This document shows positions 16,948-26,223 of a stretch of 64,000 nucleotides of DNA, one piece after another. The DNA is from DAIODI01 sp046349255 (GTDB lineage: Bacteria; Pseudomonadota; Alphaproteobacteria; Rhizobiales; Aestuariivirgaceae). The stretch lies in the NCBI GenBank assembly GCA_046349255.1, contig JAXMCR010000005.1, forward strand, positions 310,001-374,000, written 5' to 3'. The first letter of the stretch is position 1. The number at the start of each line of letters is the position of its first letter. A program made the position numbers and the translations under genes. The notes beneath the pieces were generated by a model that saw only the letters and a list, made by a program, of their open reading frames with translations, did no database searches and had not been told where the DNA came from.

Positions 16948-17046
16948 CGCATTGCGCGATATCGCAACGCCCTACGACTCGATCGCCGTCGACTTCGGCC
17001 GCTGAATCTGGTGGAATTGTTCGCGTACGGCCCGAAAGGAGCGACG

Positions 17047-18177
17047 ATGGACCAGATCCGCAAGCGACCCGACCTCGCGAAAGACCAGTTCAGCGCCGAT
17101 GCCGGCAAATCCTACACGATCCCGGCGCGCATCTATCACGATCCGCAGTTCCTCGAGGACGAGAAGCGCCATATCTTCTGGCGCAACTGGATCTTCGTCG
17201 GTCACGTCACCGATCTCGAAAAGCCCGGCGACTACATCACCGCCGAGTTCACCGACCAGCGCCTGTTCGTCATCCGCACGGCCGAGGGCGAGCTCAAGGC
17301 GTTCTTCAACGTCTGCCAGCATCGCGGCCACTCGCTCTTGAAGGGGCGCGGAACGGCGAAGAAGGCGATCGTCTGCCCCTATCATGCGTGGGCGTACGAT
17401 CACGAGGGCCATCTCATCGCGGCACGCAACTGCGACCAGGTGGCGGGCTTCGAACGCGGCGAGTTTTCGCTTCCCGGCATCCGCGTCGACACGCTCGGCG
17501 GCTTCCTGTTCGTGAACCTCGACCCGAACGCGCGCCCCATGTGCGAAGTCTATCCGGGTGCGGAGGAAGCGCTGAAATCCTTCAGCGGCGACACAACGGC
17601 CCTGCGCGCCACGCGCAGCGTTCCCTTCGACATCAAGGGCAACTGGAAGAACGTCGCCGACAACCTGCTCGAGTGCTACCACTGCGCCGCCTCGCACAAG
17701 GCGTTCGTCGACCTCGTCGAGATGGATACGTATACGGTCGAACTTCAGGAGTACTGGTCGATCCAGCACGGCATCTGCCGCCCGAACAACACCGCCTACG
17801 ATTTTCCGGCCGATGCCGACAACCGCTTCGTCGCGCTCTACCTGTGGCCGTCGATGGCGTGGGTGGGACTGCCCGGCGCGCGCGGCGTGAACGTGTTCTC
17901 GTTCCATCCGCTGAACGCGGAGCTCACGCACCAGGACTTCACCTACTACCACCCGGGCGGCCCAATCTCGGCAACCGAGGAAGCTTCCTTCAAGTACTTC
18001 GAGGACGTGCTCGGGCCGGAAGACGTGTGGCTCGTCGAGGACGTGCAGAAGGGCCTGCACTCGCTCGGCTATCACCAGGGCCGGATCATGGTGGACCCGA
18101 AGCGCTCCTCGATCAGCGAGCACGCGCTGCACCACTTCCAGAACCTCGTGGTGCGCGAGATGAAGGATTTCCTCTGA
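17047..18177 (+). CDS. Rieske non-haem iron oxygenase, alpha subunit
   Basis: A 376-residue oxygenase. The Rieske [2Fe-2S] ligands are CQHRGH and CPYHAW; the mononuclear iron site is NLLECYHCAASH, with the bridging acid upstream in the same stretch. It resembles the glycine-betaine/carnitine/stachydrine monooxygenase branch more than classical arene dioxygenases, mainly because of length and the lack of an adjacent beta subunit. The ATG at 17047 follows AAAGGAGCGACG. No reductase gene is adjacent, so electrons come from elsewhere. Confidence 0.8.
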   Translation: MDQIRKRPDLAKDQFSADAGKSYTIPARIYHDPQFLEDEKRHIFWRNWIFVGHVTDLEKPGDYITAEFTDQRLFVIRTAEGELKAFFNVCQHRGHSLLKGRGTAKKAIVCPYHAWAYDHEGHLIAARNCDQVAGFERGEFSLPGIRVDTLGGFLFVNLDPNARPMCEVYPGAEEALKSFSGDTTALRATRSVPFDIKGNWKNVADNLLECYHCAASHKAFVDLVEMDTYTVELQEYWSIQHGICRPNNTAYDFPADADNRFVALYLWPSMAWVGLPGARGVNVFSFHPLNAELTHQDFTYYHPGGPISATEEASFKYFEDVLGPEDVWLVEDVQKGLHSLGYHQGRIMVDPKRSSISEHALHHFQNLVVREMKDFL

Positions 18178-18201
18178 CGATGCACTGGCGCGCGCGTCGC
18201 C

Positions 18202-19995
18202 TCAGGCGATGCGCGTGAACCCGTCGGCGCTCCAGTCCTCGCTGCCGACGCCGTTGTGCACGATGAACAGGCCCTCCGGATCGTAGCGGTCCTTCACCCG
18301 ACGCAGGCGCGGGTAGTGCGGGCCCCAGTAGGCGCGCTTCCAGCCGCGGTCGAAGTAGTCGCCCTCCGAGCCGTAGGACGAGGCATCCGGCACGAGCCGG
18401 CGCAGCTCGCGATCGGCCGCGGCGATGGCGGCAGCGTTTCGCCGCGCCGGGGAGAGATCGCCCTCCCCGTCGACGAGCATCGCATACGAATTGTTGGCGC
18501 CCCCCGACACGATCGCCAGCGCGAACGCCGACAGCGTGGCGGGCGTCATTGCGGTGTCGCGCACCGCCGCCTTCACGGCCGGGCTGCTCGACCCCAGCCC
18601 TTTGTTGAAGTGGAGCGCCACCGGCCAGTGGCGGCTTGCACGGAACAGCGCATTGGAGAGCCGTTCCCGCCGATCGTGCGCGAGAAGCCGGTCCGGCAGG
18701 TAGAGCGACCGGAAGCCGTGGATGAACGCGCCGAGTTCGCCGCTCTCCTCCTTGAACCAGACGTGGTTCGCGGGCGCGCCGGGACGGTCGTCCGCGAGCA
18801 CGCCGTCCGGCTGGTTCTTCAGGCGGTAGGCGGCGCTCCACCAATCTCGCGGGGCGACGGCCTGGATTACGAACGGGGCGTCGAGTGTCAGCGCGGATTG
18901 CGACTTAACCCACATGAGGAACGGCTGCCAGAGCGCTTCCGCCTCCGACTGCGTGAGCCCCTGGAACACCATGCCGATGTCGATCGCGTTGTCCTTGCCG
19001 ATGGTCGCGGTCTCGCCCCAGTGCGGCGTGTCGAGGCGACGCGCGTAGTGGTCGACGAACCGCGCAACGAGCGTCGCGAACGCGCGGTCGTCCTTCGCGC
19101 GGATCGTACCGACCGCGCGGCCGAACGTCTTCGGCGGCACATGGGTCTTGAGCGTGATCCGCGTAAGAATGCCGAAGCTGCCGCCGCCGCCGCCCTTGAT
19201 CGCCCAGAACAGCTCCGGGTTGGTCACCCGGTTGGCAATGCGCACCGTGCCGTCCGCGGTGACGATCTCGGCCTCGAGCAGCCCGGCTGCCGCCGTGCCG
19301 AACGCGCGCGAAAAGCTGCCGAAGCCGCCGCTCGAGATGAGCCCCGCGACGCCCACCGTCGCGCAGCCGCCGCCCTGCACGTACCGACCAGCCCTGACGG
19401 TGACGGCATCGTAGACCGGCATCCAGATGCAACCGGCGCCGAGGCTCACCGCAGGGATCGGCGCGACCGTTCCGGCCATCCCTTGCGGTACGAACGCGTC
19501 GTGGAGCGTTATGTCGTTCATGGCCCGCGGCCACACGAGGAGGGAGTCCTGCGCGTTCGAGGTGCCCTGATAGCTGTGCCCGCCGCCCTTCACGGCCAGC
19601 CGCAGCCGATGCTCGCGCGCAAAGTTGACGGCCGCCGCAATGTCTCCTGCGGAAGCGGCCTCGACGACATAGGCGCTCGGCTTCGACGTCCAGCCGTCGA
19701 GCCACGCGACGGTCATGGTGCCCTGCCGCTGGTCGCCGACCCAGTAGGGATTGAGCGCATCCTTGAGGAGCGCGGCGCAGGCGCTGCCCGTCCGATCGAC
19801 CGTGCAGGCGTCGAGCAACGGCTTGCCCTCGACGAGGCGGCCGCCGACCTCATCCTTCAGCGACTGCCACTGCGCGGCGCTGGGCCAATCGGGATCGGAC
19901 GGACGCACGCGCCTTCCAGCCGCCGCGTGCACGCCTCTGGATGCAGTCGACAGCGCCAGTGCGCACGCACTCTTGAGCAGCTCCCGCCGGTTCAT
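18202..19995 (-). CDS. Tat-exported FAD-linked oxidase of the berberine bridge enzyme type
   Basis: A 597-residue flavoenzyme. The N-terminus MNRRELLKSACALALS is a twin-arginine signal, so it is exported folded. The PCMH FAD domain contains GGGHSYQG, and both residues used for bicovalent flavin attachment in this family are present: His140 in that motif and Cys211 in GGGCATVGVAG. The C-terminal BBE segment is YDPEGLFIVHNG. Family members oxidise sugars, alcohols or alkaloids with oxygen. Start 19995 is chosen for the signal. The substrate is unknown. Confidence 0.85.
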   Translation of the reverse strand: MNRRELLKSACALALSTASRGVHAAAGRRVRPSDPDWPSAAQWQSLKDEVGGRLVEGKPLLDACTVDRTGSACAALLKDALNPYWVGDQRQGTMTVAWLDGWTSKPSAYVVEAASAGDIAAAVNFAREHRLRLAVKGGGHSYQGTSNAQDSLLVWPRAMNDITLHDAFVPQGMAGTVAPIPAVSLGAGCIWMPVYDAVTVRAGRYVQGGGCATVGVAGLISSGGFGSFSRAFGTAAAGLLEAEIVTADGTVRIANRVTNPELFWAIKGGGGGSFGILTRITLKTHVPPKTFGRAVGTIRAKDDRAFATLVARFVDHYARRLDTPHWGETATIGKDNAIDIGMVFQGLTQSEAEALWQPFLMWVKSQSALTLDAPFVIQAVAPRDWWSAAYRLKNQPDGVLADDRPGAPANHVWFKEESGELGAFIHGFRSLYLPDRLLAHDRRERLSNALFRASRHWPVALHFNKGLGSSSPAVKAAVRDTAMTPATLSAFALAIVSGGANNSYAMLVDGEGDLSPARRNAAAIAAADRELRRLVPDASSYGSEGDYFDRGWKRAYWGPHYPRLRRVKDRYDPEGLFIVHNGVGSEDWSADGFTRIA

Positions 19996-20097
19996 CCTCG
20001 CCCCCGGTCCACCCCGAATCCCTGCGACGCATTTTAAGGGAACCGAAGCTCGATGGCTGGTAGTTTGTGGGCTCAGATCCAACCGAACGTTGCCGCC

Positions 20098-20814
20098 ATG
20101 CGCCTGCCCGCCCTTGCCCTCGCCGCCCTCGCCGTCCTTGCCGCTGCCCCGCCGCAGGCGGCCGAGGCGGCGCCGTCGCGCATCATCCTCCTCCGGCACG
20201 GCGAGAAGGCGAAGGGCTGGACTCTTTGTCCCACCGGCGAATTGCGCGCGCAGGCGCTGGCAAAGTTTTATCTCGGCAAGGGGGCGCAGGACTCGCTGTT
20301 CGAGGGGCGCGACCCGCCGGTCGCATTCCTCGCCATCACGCCGCATACGCTCGGCCTCGCCGCTCCGGCTGCAATCTCATGGGGGCTGCCCGTCGCGACG
20401 TACGCGGTGCTGCCCTCGAAGGGAACCGACGCGGACGAGAAGGACGCTGCCTTCACCGCGCAGACGCAGCAGGCGGCGACCGACGTACTTTCGAACCCGG
20501 CCTATACGGGCAAGACCGTGGTGATGGTGTGGGAGCACCACCACATCGCCGACGCCAAGCTCGACAAGCACGCGGGCGCGGCGAAGGTCACGCTGCGGGC
20601 GCTGTTCGGGCTCGACGCGCTGCCGGGCGTGCCGAAGACGTGGCCGGGCGATACCTACGACTACTTCTGGATCGTCGATCTCAATCCTGCGACCGGCGCG
20701 CCGAAGCACTTCGAGATGGTGAAACAGCAGTTCCCCGCGCCGTTCAACAGCGTGCCCTCGAACGACTGGGGCGCACCCGACAGCCTCACCGCTGAAAGCG
20801 GCTGCGCCCTGTAG
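20098..20814 (+). CDS. Exported histidine phosphatase superfamily protein
   Basis: A 238-residue protein with a signal peptide (MRLPALALAALAVLAAAPP..., cleaved near AEA) followed at once by LLRHGEK, the catalytic RHG motif with His34 as phospho-acceptor. A second conserved histidine is probably within WEHHHI. It is shorter than acid phosphatases/phytases and probably acts on a periplasmic phosphoester. Divergent from the BBE-like oxidase. The ATG at 20098 is preferred over one at 20053, which would bury the signal. Confidence 0.7.
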   Translation: MRLPALALAALAVLAAAPPQAAEAAPSRIILLRHGEKAKGWTLCPTGELRAQALAKFYLGKGAQDSLFEGRDPPVAFLAITPHTLGLAAPAAISWGLPVATYAVLPSKGTDADEKDAAFTAQTQQAATDVLSNPAYTGKTVVMVWEHHHIADAKLDKHAGAAKVTLRALFGLDALPGVPKTWPGDTYDYFWIVDLNPATGAPKHFEMVKQQFPAPFNSVPSNDWGAPDSLTAESGCAL

Positions 20815-20818
20815 CGCT

Positions 20819-21802
20819 CTAGCGCTGCGTCGCGGCGGCGAGCTTCGCCGGGTAGCGTTCGCCCTCGACCCGGACGCTCGCCAGCACCGCATCGATCTCG
20901 CGCAGGTCCTCGCTCGACAGGGTGATCGAGGCGGCGCCGAGATTCTCCTCGAGCCGGTGCAGCTTCGTCGTGCCGGGGATGGGCACGATCCATGGCTTCT
21001 GCGCCAGCACCCAGGCGAGCGCGATCTGCGCCTTAGTCGCACCCTTCTTCTGCGCGATCTCGCCCACCCGGTCGACCAGCGCGCGGTTCACCGCCATCGC
21101 TTCCGGCCGGAACCGCGGCAGGCGGTTGCGGAAGTCGTCGGCGGCGAAGGTCGTCTCCGCGGTGATCGCACCGGTGAGGAACCCGCGGCCGAGCGGCGAG
21201 AACGGCACGAAGCCGATGCCGAGGTCGGCGAGCAGCGGAAAGATCTCGGCCTCGGGCTCGCGCCACCAGAGTGAATACTCGCTCTGCAGCGCCGCGACGG
21301 GCAGCACCGCATGCGCCCGCCGGATGGTCTCGGCGCCTGCTTCGGAGAGCCCGAAATGCTTCACCTTCCCTTCCGCCACCAGTTCCTTCACCGTGCCGGC
21401 CACGTCCTCGATCGGCACCTTCGGGTCGACGCGATGCTGGTAGAGGAGATCGATGCGGTCGGTTCTGAGCCGCTTCAGCGCCGCTTCCGTCACCTCGCGG
21501 ATGTGCACCGGCCGGCTGTCGAAACCCTGCTGCGGATCGCCGTTCAGGAAGCCGAACTTCGTTGCGATTACCACCTGGTCGCGCACCGGCGCCAGCGCCT
21601 CGCCGAGCAGCTCCTCGTTCGTGAACGGACCGTAGGCCTCGGCGCTGTCGAAGAAGGTGACGCCGCGCTCGACGCAGGCGCGCAGGAACGCCACGCCCTC
21701 GCGCCGGTCGATCGCCGGGCCGTAGGCGTAGCTCAAGCCCATGCAGCCGAGCCCGATCGCCGAGACGTTCAGGCCGCTCCGGCCCAGCGCGCGCATTTCC
21801 AT
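20819..21802 (-). CDS. Aldo/keto reductase
   Basis: A 327-residue TIM-barrel oxidoreductase. Catalytic tetrad positions are visible: Asp and Tyr in FFDSAEAYG, Lys in VIATKFGF and His in LLYQHRVDP. The C-terminal NADPH-binding loop has IPGTTKLHRLEENLGA. It belongs to the YajO/AKR13-like branch that reduces aldehydes or methylglyoxal-like carbonyls. It converges with the histidine phosphatase gene across 4 bp. No operon partner defines the substrate. Confidence 0.88.
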   Translation of the reverse strand: MEMRALGRSGLNVSAIGLGCMGLSYAYGPAIDRREGVAFLRACVERGVTFFDSAEAYGPFTNEELLGEALAPVRDQVVIATKFGFLNGDPQQGFDSRPVHIREVTEAALKRLRTDRIDLLYQHRVDPKVPIEDVAGTVKELVAEGKVKHFGLSEAGAETIRRAHAVLPVAALQSEYSLWWREPEAEIFPLLADLGIGFVPFSPLGRGFLTGAITAETTFAADDFRNRLPRFRPEAMAVNRALVDRVGEIAQKKGATKAQIALAWVLAQKPWIVPIPGTTKLHRLEENLGAASITLSSEDLREIDAVLASVRVEGERYPAKLAAATQR

Positions 21803-21858
21803 CGTGGTGTTCCTCTTCGCCTAAACCGTCAGTGCACGAAGGGCCGAAACGGTTCCGT

Positions 21859-22314
21859 TCACTCCGGAATGCGCAGCACCTGGCCCGGGTAGATCTTGTC
21901 CGGGTGCTTCAGCATCGGCTTGTTGGCCTCGAAGATCTTCTTGTTCTCCTTGCCGTGCCCCTTGCCGTAGACGTGCTCGGCGATGGCCCACAGCGTGTCG
22001 CCCTTCTTCACCGTATAGAGCCGCGGCTCCTTGGGCAACGCGGGCGCGGCGCTCGCGATCGCGAGCTTCACGTTGCTCTCGACCTGCGAGATGCCGATGG
22101 TGTTGCCGATGGCGACGATCGCCTTCTCGAGCGCCTCCTGGCTCGCCACCTCGCCGGTGATCACCGCCTTGTCGCCCTTCACCTCGACCTTCACGTTCTC
22201 GGTGCCGAGATCGTGCGAGTCGAGTTCCTTCTTGAGCGCGTCCGCCGACGGCGCCTCGTCCTTGCCGAAGCCCAGCGCCTTGCCGGCAGACTTGATGAAA
22301 TCGTAGAGGCCCAT
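21859..22314 (-). CDS. BON-LysM protein, Kbp (YgaU) type
   Basis: A 151-residue protein with a short N-terminal helix (GLYDFIKSAGKALGFG), a BON domain (about 35-90) and a C-terminal LysM domain (YTVKKGDTLWAIAEHVYGKG to YPGQVLRIPE). This is the architecture of E. coli Kbp, a cytoplasmic potassium-binding protein. No signal peptide is present. The ATG at 22314 follows GGAGAG. It lies 56 bp upstream of, and in the same direction as, the aldo/keto reductase gene. Confidence 0.85.
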   Translation of the reverse strand: MGLYDFIKSAGKALGFGKDEAPSADALKKELDSHDLGTENVKVEVKGDKAVITGEVASQEALEKAIVAIGNTIGISQVESNVKLAIASAAPALPKEPRLYTVKKGDTLWAIAEHVYGKGHGKENKKIFEANKPMLKHPDKIYPGQVLRIPE

Positions 22315-22392
22315 TGAAAACTCTCCCGTTGTCCTCACCCGGAAACACGCTTATCCGGGCAGGGAAAACCCGCTGTCAACAGGCGCGTGCCC

Positions 22393-23691
22393 ATGACTCC
22401 CGATCTCGACCTGAACCTGTCGCAATGGGCGGCCAACGCCCCGCCGGCCCCGCCGCTGCCAAAACTCGCGGCGGACCGCACGGTGGAGGTCGCGATCATC
22501 GGCGGCGGCTATACCGGCTGCTGCGCGGCGATCCACCTCGCCGACAAGGGCATCGACGTCACGCTGCTCGAAGCCAAGGAAATCGGCTGGGGCGGCTCGG
22601 GGCGCAACTCCGGGCTCGTCAATGCCGGGCTGTGGCTCAACCCGTCGAAGATCGTCGAGCACTACGGCGAACAGCACGGCATGAACCTCATCCGCGGCCT
22701 CGACAAGGCGCCGCAGCTCGTCCGTGCCCTGATCGATCGCTTCGGCATCGACTGCGACGCCGGGCGCAAGGGCATCATCAAGGCCGCGCACACGGCGGCC
22801 GCGATCGCCGACTGCGCCGAGACGGTGCGCGAGTGGCGCGACCTCGGCGCGCCGCTCGACCTCCTCGATGCGAAGGAGCTTCGCCACCACACGGGCTCCG
22901 AGCGCTACCACGGCGGACTGGTCGACCACAGGAGCTTCACGATCGAGCCGCTCGCCTACGCCCGCGGCCTCGGCGCGGGCGCGGTGAAGGCGGGTGCAAA
23001 TGTGTTCGTCGACACGCCGGTCCAGAAGCTCGAGCCGTTCGAGGGGGGCGTCCGCGTGGTGACCGCCGGCGGCACCGTCACCGCGAGGAAGGTGATCGTC
23101 GCGACCGGCGCCTACGACTCGACGCTCGTGCCCGGCATGGAGCGCGGTTTCGTGCCCGTGGGCTACTTCCTGTTCGCAACCGATCCCGTGTCGCACAACC
23201 TGCGCGGCGAGGTGCTGCCCGGGCGGCAGGCGGTGTTCGATACATCGCCCTCGCTCATCACGCTGCGCTGCGACCGCGACCACCGCATCCTCATCGGCAA
23301 CCTCGGCTGGCTTCCCTCGCCCGGCCTCGGCCACGCGTGGGCGCGCTCGGTGCTGCGCTCGGCCTTCCCGCAGCTCGCCGACATGCCGTTCCGGCGCGGC
23401 TGGGCCGGCACGCTCGACTTCACCGACGACCACATGCCGTGGCTGTCGAACCCGATGCCCAACGTCTACATGGTCGGCGGCTACAACGGCCGCGGCATCG
23501 GCCCCGGCGCGTACTGGGGGCCGATCCTCGGCGACTGGGCGATGGGGATGCCGGACGATGCGCTGCCGATCCCGGTCGGCCCCGTGCCCGACATCCGATA
23601 CAAGGCGGCGAAGGGCCAATTCTACGCGAACGCCTTCCGGGCCTGGCGGCTGCGCAGCCTGATGCGGCCGCCGAAGCCGGTACGCAACTGA
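22393..23691 (+). CDS. FAD-dependent oxidoreductase, DadA/PuuB-like (second copy)
   Basis: A 432-residue flavoprotein with the FAD motif GGGYTG near residue 37, followed by IGWGGSGRNSG and a C-terminal GGYNGRGIGPG. It is the same family as the oxidase at 611-1924. A GTG two codons upstream is an alternative start. It converges with a GS-like ligase gene across 4 bp, repeating the ligase/oxidase partnership of gamma-glutamyl amine degradation. The substrate may differ from putrescine, for example an ethanolamine- or isopropylamine-like amine. Confidence 0.78.
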   Translation: MTPDLDLNLSQWAANAPPAPPLPKLAADRTVEVAIIGGGYTGCCAAIHLADKGIDVTLLEAKEIGWGGSGRNSGLVNAGLWLNPSKIVEHYGEQHGMNLIRGLDKAPQLVRALIDRFGIDCDAGRKGIIKAAHTAAAIADCAETVREWRDLGAPLDLLDAKELRHHTGSERYHGGLVDHRSFTIEPLAYARGLGAGAVKAGANVFVDTPVQKLEPFEGGVRVVTAGGTVTARKVIVATGAYDSTLVPGMERGFVPVGYFLFATDPVSHNLRGEVLPGRQAVFDTSPSLITLRCDRDHRILIGNLGWLPSPGLGHAWARSVLRSAFPQLADMPFRRGWAGTLDFTDDHMPWLSNPMPNVYMVGGYNGRGIGPGAYWGPILGDWAMGMPDDALPIPVGPVPDIRYKAAKGQFYANAFRAWRLRSLMRPPKPVRN

Positions 23692-23695
23692 TCGC

Positions 23696-25027
23696 TCACG
23701 CCTCGAGGTAGCGCTCGACTTCCGCCGCACTCACCGCCTTTCGTAGCGAAGCATCCTCCGCCTCGCACACGGCCGCATAGTGATCGACGAACGCGGCGCC
23801 GAACGCCGCGCGCGCATTCTCGCTTGAACGGAACTTCCTGGTCGCCTCGAGGAGGTCCATCGGCAGGCGCTCGACGCCCGGCGGGATCTCGTTCGGTCCC
23901 CCCGACGTGATTGGCGGCGCGGTCAGCGACAGCCCTCGCTCGATACCGTCGAGGCCGGCGGCGAGCATCGCCGCCATCGCAAGGTGCGGGTTCATGTCGG
24001 AGCCGGGCAGCCTGAGTTCGAGCCGCGTCATCTCCGCCGTCTCGGCGGCGGTGCGCACGGCGGCCGCGTAGTTGTAGGGCGCCCAGCTCATCGTCTTCGG
24101 CGCCCAGCTTCCGGGCGCGAGGCGGCGATAGGCGTTCACCGTGTTGCCGACCATCGGGAAAAACGCCGGCATCTCGTCGATGAGGCCCGCGAGGAACGAT
24201 TGCGCCGTCGCCGAAAGTCCGTGTGCGTCGGATGGATCGGCGAACGCGTTCGCCCCGCCCTTCTTCGCCTTGAGCGACAGTGCAATGTGACCGCCGATGC
24301 CGGGAAAGCCCGCCCCGGTCAGCGACATGAACGAGGCGGTGAGGCCGCGCGACCGGCAGAACGCCTTGGTGAACAGCCGGAAGAAGGCCGCATCGTCGGC
24401 GGCACGGCGCGCCCCGCGGTGCTTCAGCGTCGCCTCGAAGCAGCCTGGGCCGAGCTCGACGGAGAGCGAGAACAGCGGCACGTCGGCCGCCGTGAGGCAG
24501 GCTTCGAGCGCCTCGACGAACTCCGCATGCACGGCCGCCGTGATGCCAGACCAGCAGCGGTTGTCGGGTGCGAAGGGCGTGAGCCCGGAGAACTTCTTGG
24601 TACGGAGCGTCTCGGCGGTTTCGGCGAGCACCAGGAACTCGAACTCGGTCGCCGCCATCACGTCGAACCCCATCGCGGCGGCGCGTTCCACCTGCCGCGC
24701 CAGCACGGCGCGCGGCATGATGCCGGCCTGCGGGCCCGTATAGTCGGCAACGAGCGCCGCGGCATTCTCCTCGAACGGCCAGCGTCGCAGCGAGGCGATG
24801 TCGTAGCGCACGGTCTCGCTGCCGTAGGGGCCGGGGAACAGGATCGTCTCGCTGATGTCCCACTTGGGCAGCACGTTCGCGAACATCGCCGTGTCGACGC
24901 CGTGCAAGAGTTCCTCGCGCCGCAGACGGCGTTCCCGGAACATGCCCGCGTAGTCGAACAGCCCCACGTGCACCACGTGGGCCTCGATCTCCGCCAGCGC
25001 CTTCGCCAGCATGCCCCGATCGTTCAT
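23696..25027 (-). CDS. Glutamine-synthetase-family ligase (second copy)
   Basis: A 443-residue GS-fold ligase. The ATP/metal region shows MAATEFEFLVL and FSLSVELGPGCFEATL, followed by SLTGAGFPGIGGHI and RLELRLPGSDMNPHLAMA; these match PuuA/gamma-glutamyl-amine ligases more than GlnA. The GlnA adenylylation loop is not apparent. The ATG at 25027 follows GGAGGAG. With the convergent FAD oxidase it forms a second amine gamma-glutamylation unit. Substrate unknown. Confidence 0.78.
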   Translation of the reverse strand: MNDRGMLAKALAEIEAHVVHVGLFDYAGMFRERRLRREELLHGVDTAMFANVLPKWDISETILFPGPYGSETVRYDIASLRRWPFEENAAALVADYTGPQAGIMPRAVLARQVERAAAMGFDVMAATEFEFLVLAETAETLRTKKFSGLTPFAPDNRCWSGITAAVHAEFVEALEACLTAADVPLFSLSVELGPGCFEATLKHRGARRAADDAAFFRLFTKAFCRSRGLTASFMSLTGAGFPGIGGHIALSLKAKKGGANAFADPSDAHGLSATAQSFLAGLIDEMPAFFPMVGNTVNAYRRLAPGSWAPKTMSWAPYNYAAAVRTAAETAEMTRLELRLPGSDMNPHLAMAAMLAAGLDGIERGLSLTAPPITSGGPNEIPPGVERLPMDLLEATRKFRSSENARAAFGAAFVDHYAAVCEAEDASLRKAVSAAEVERYLEA

Positions 25028-25120
25028 GAAGACTCCTCCCGCCTGGCGCCAGGATTCCACCTCCCGCCGCAATTCAAGGCTACGCTTTCAGCCGTCATCC
25101 ACCAAGGGAGCACGCGACCG

Positions 25121-25597
25121 ATGCCGATGGACCTCACTTCGCCTGCCTTCCTCGATGGCGGGTCGATCCCCGCGAAGTACACGTGCGAAGGCGCCAACGT
25201 GTCGCCGCCGCTCGTGTGGGCATCCGTGCCGAAGGGCACGAAGTCGCTCGCCCTGATCGTCGACGACCCGGATGCACCGGACCCCGCCGCGCCGAAGGTC
25301 ACGTGGGTCCACTGGGTGCTCTACAACCTGCCGCCGGACCTCCCGGGCCTTCCCGAGAATGCGGAAGCCAGGGGGCTCCCCAAGGGCGCGGCGGCCGGGC
25401 TCAACGACTTCAAGGAAACACGCTACGGCGGCCCCTGCCCGCCCATCGGCCGGCATCGGTACGTGCACAAACTGTACGCGCTGGACCGACTCCTGCCGGC
25501 GCTCCAGCCCGCCACGAAGACGGCCGTCGAGGCGGCGATGAAGGGGCACGTGCTCGCGGAGGCCCGGCTGATCGGCACGTATCAGAAAACGAAGTGA
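25121..25597 (+). CDS. YbhB/YbcL family Raf-kinase-inhibitor-like protein
   Basis: A 158-residue PEBP-fold protein: LIVDDPDAPDP, the anion-pocket stretch WVHWVLYNLP, and GGPCPPIGRHRYVHKLYAL, all family signatures. Bacterial members bind small anionic ligands; the role is not established. The ATG at 25121 follows AAGGGAG. It is divergent from the GS-like ligase. The GNAT gene follows 31 bp later on the same strand and may be co-transcribed. Confidence 0.88.
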   Translation: MPMDLTSPAFLDGGSIPAKYTCEGANVSPPLVWASVPKGTKSLALIVDDPDAPDPAAPKVTWVHWVLYNLPPDLPGLPENAEARGLPKGAAAGLNDFKETRYGGPCPPIGRHRYVHKLYALDRLLPALQPATKTAVEAAMKGHVLAEARLIGTYQKTK

Positions 25598-25628
25598 CGG
25601 CGCCGCGCTTCGTACGCAAAATGGCCGC

Positions 25629-26165
25629 GTGTCGCTTATCGTCCGCATCGCTCGCCCCGAAGACGCGCCGGCCCTCGATCGCGTGTTCTTATCCTCCTAC
25701 GCGACGCTATGGGCTCCGGCCTACGATGCCGAGGTGCTGGCCCGCGCCCTGCCGTTCGTCACGCGTGCGAACCCGAAGCTCCTGTCTTCCGGAACCTTCT
25801 ATCTCTGTGAAGCGCCGGACGGTGGGGTGGTCGGTGCAGGCGGCTTCAGCCTCGACCGGCCGGGCAGTGGAGAGATTGCATCGGGCGTCGCCCACGTTCG
25901 CCATTTCGCCACGTTGCCCGAGTGGACCGGTCGCGGCGTCGGACGGGCGCTCTATGGGCGGTGCGAGCGCGACGCGCAGGCGCGCGGCGTGGAAGTCTTC
26001 GAGTGCAATGCGGCGCTGAACGCCGTCCCGTTCTACGCCGCCATGGGCTTCGATACGGTTGGAGAAACCTCCGTGCCGCTCGGGCCGGCCGTGGCGATGC
26101 GCGCGATGGTCATGCGGAAAGTTCTCGGGCCCCCGGGTGGAACGCCGCCTGTTCCTCGCGGGTGA
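25629..26165 (+). CDS. GNAT-family N-acetyltransferase
   Basis: A 178-residue acetyltransferase starting with GTG at 25629 (MSLIVRIARPEDAPAL). The acetyl-CoA loop is WTGRGVGRALYGRCERDA, followed by FECNAALNAVPFYAAMGF, the usual motif B of GNAT enzymes. The acceptor substrate cannot be predicted. The last dozen residues (PPGGTPPVPRG) are proline- and glycine-rich and probably disordered. Confidence 0.82.
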   Translation: MSLIVRIARPEDAPALDRVFLSSYATLWAPAYDAEVLARALPFVTRANPKLLSSGTFYLCEAPDGGVVGAGGFSLDRPGSGEIASGVAHVRHFATLPEWTGRGVGRALYGRCERDAQARGVEVFECNAALNAVPFYAAMGFDTVGETSVPLGPAVAMRAMVMRKVLGPPGGTPPVPRG

Positions 26166-26223
26166 TCGGCACTAGTCTGGCGGCCGTTTCACGTCAGTCC
26201 CCTCGGGCAGAAGGAGCAACGAC

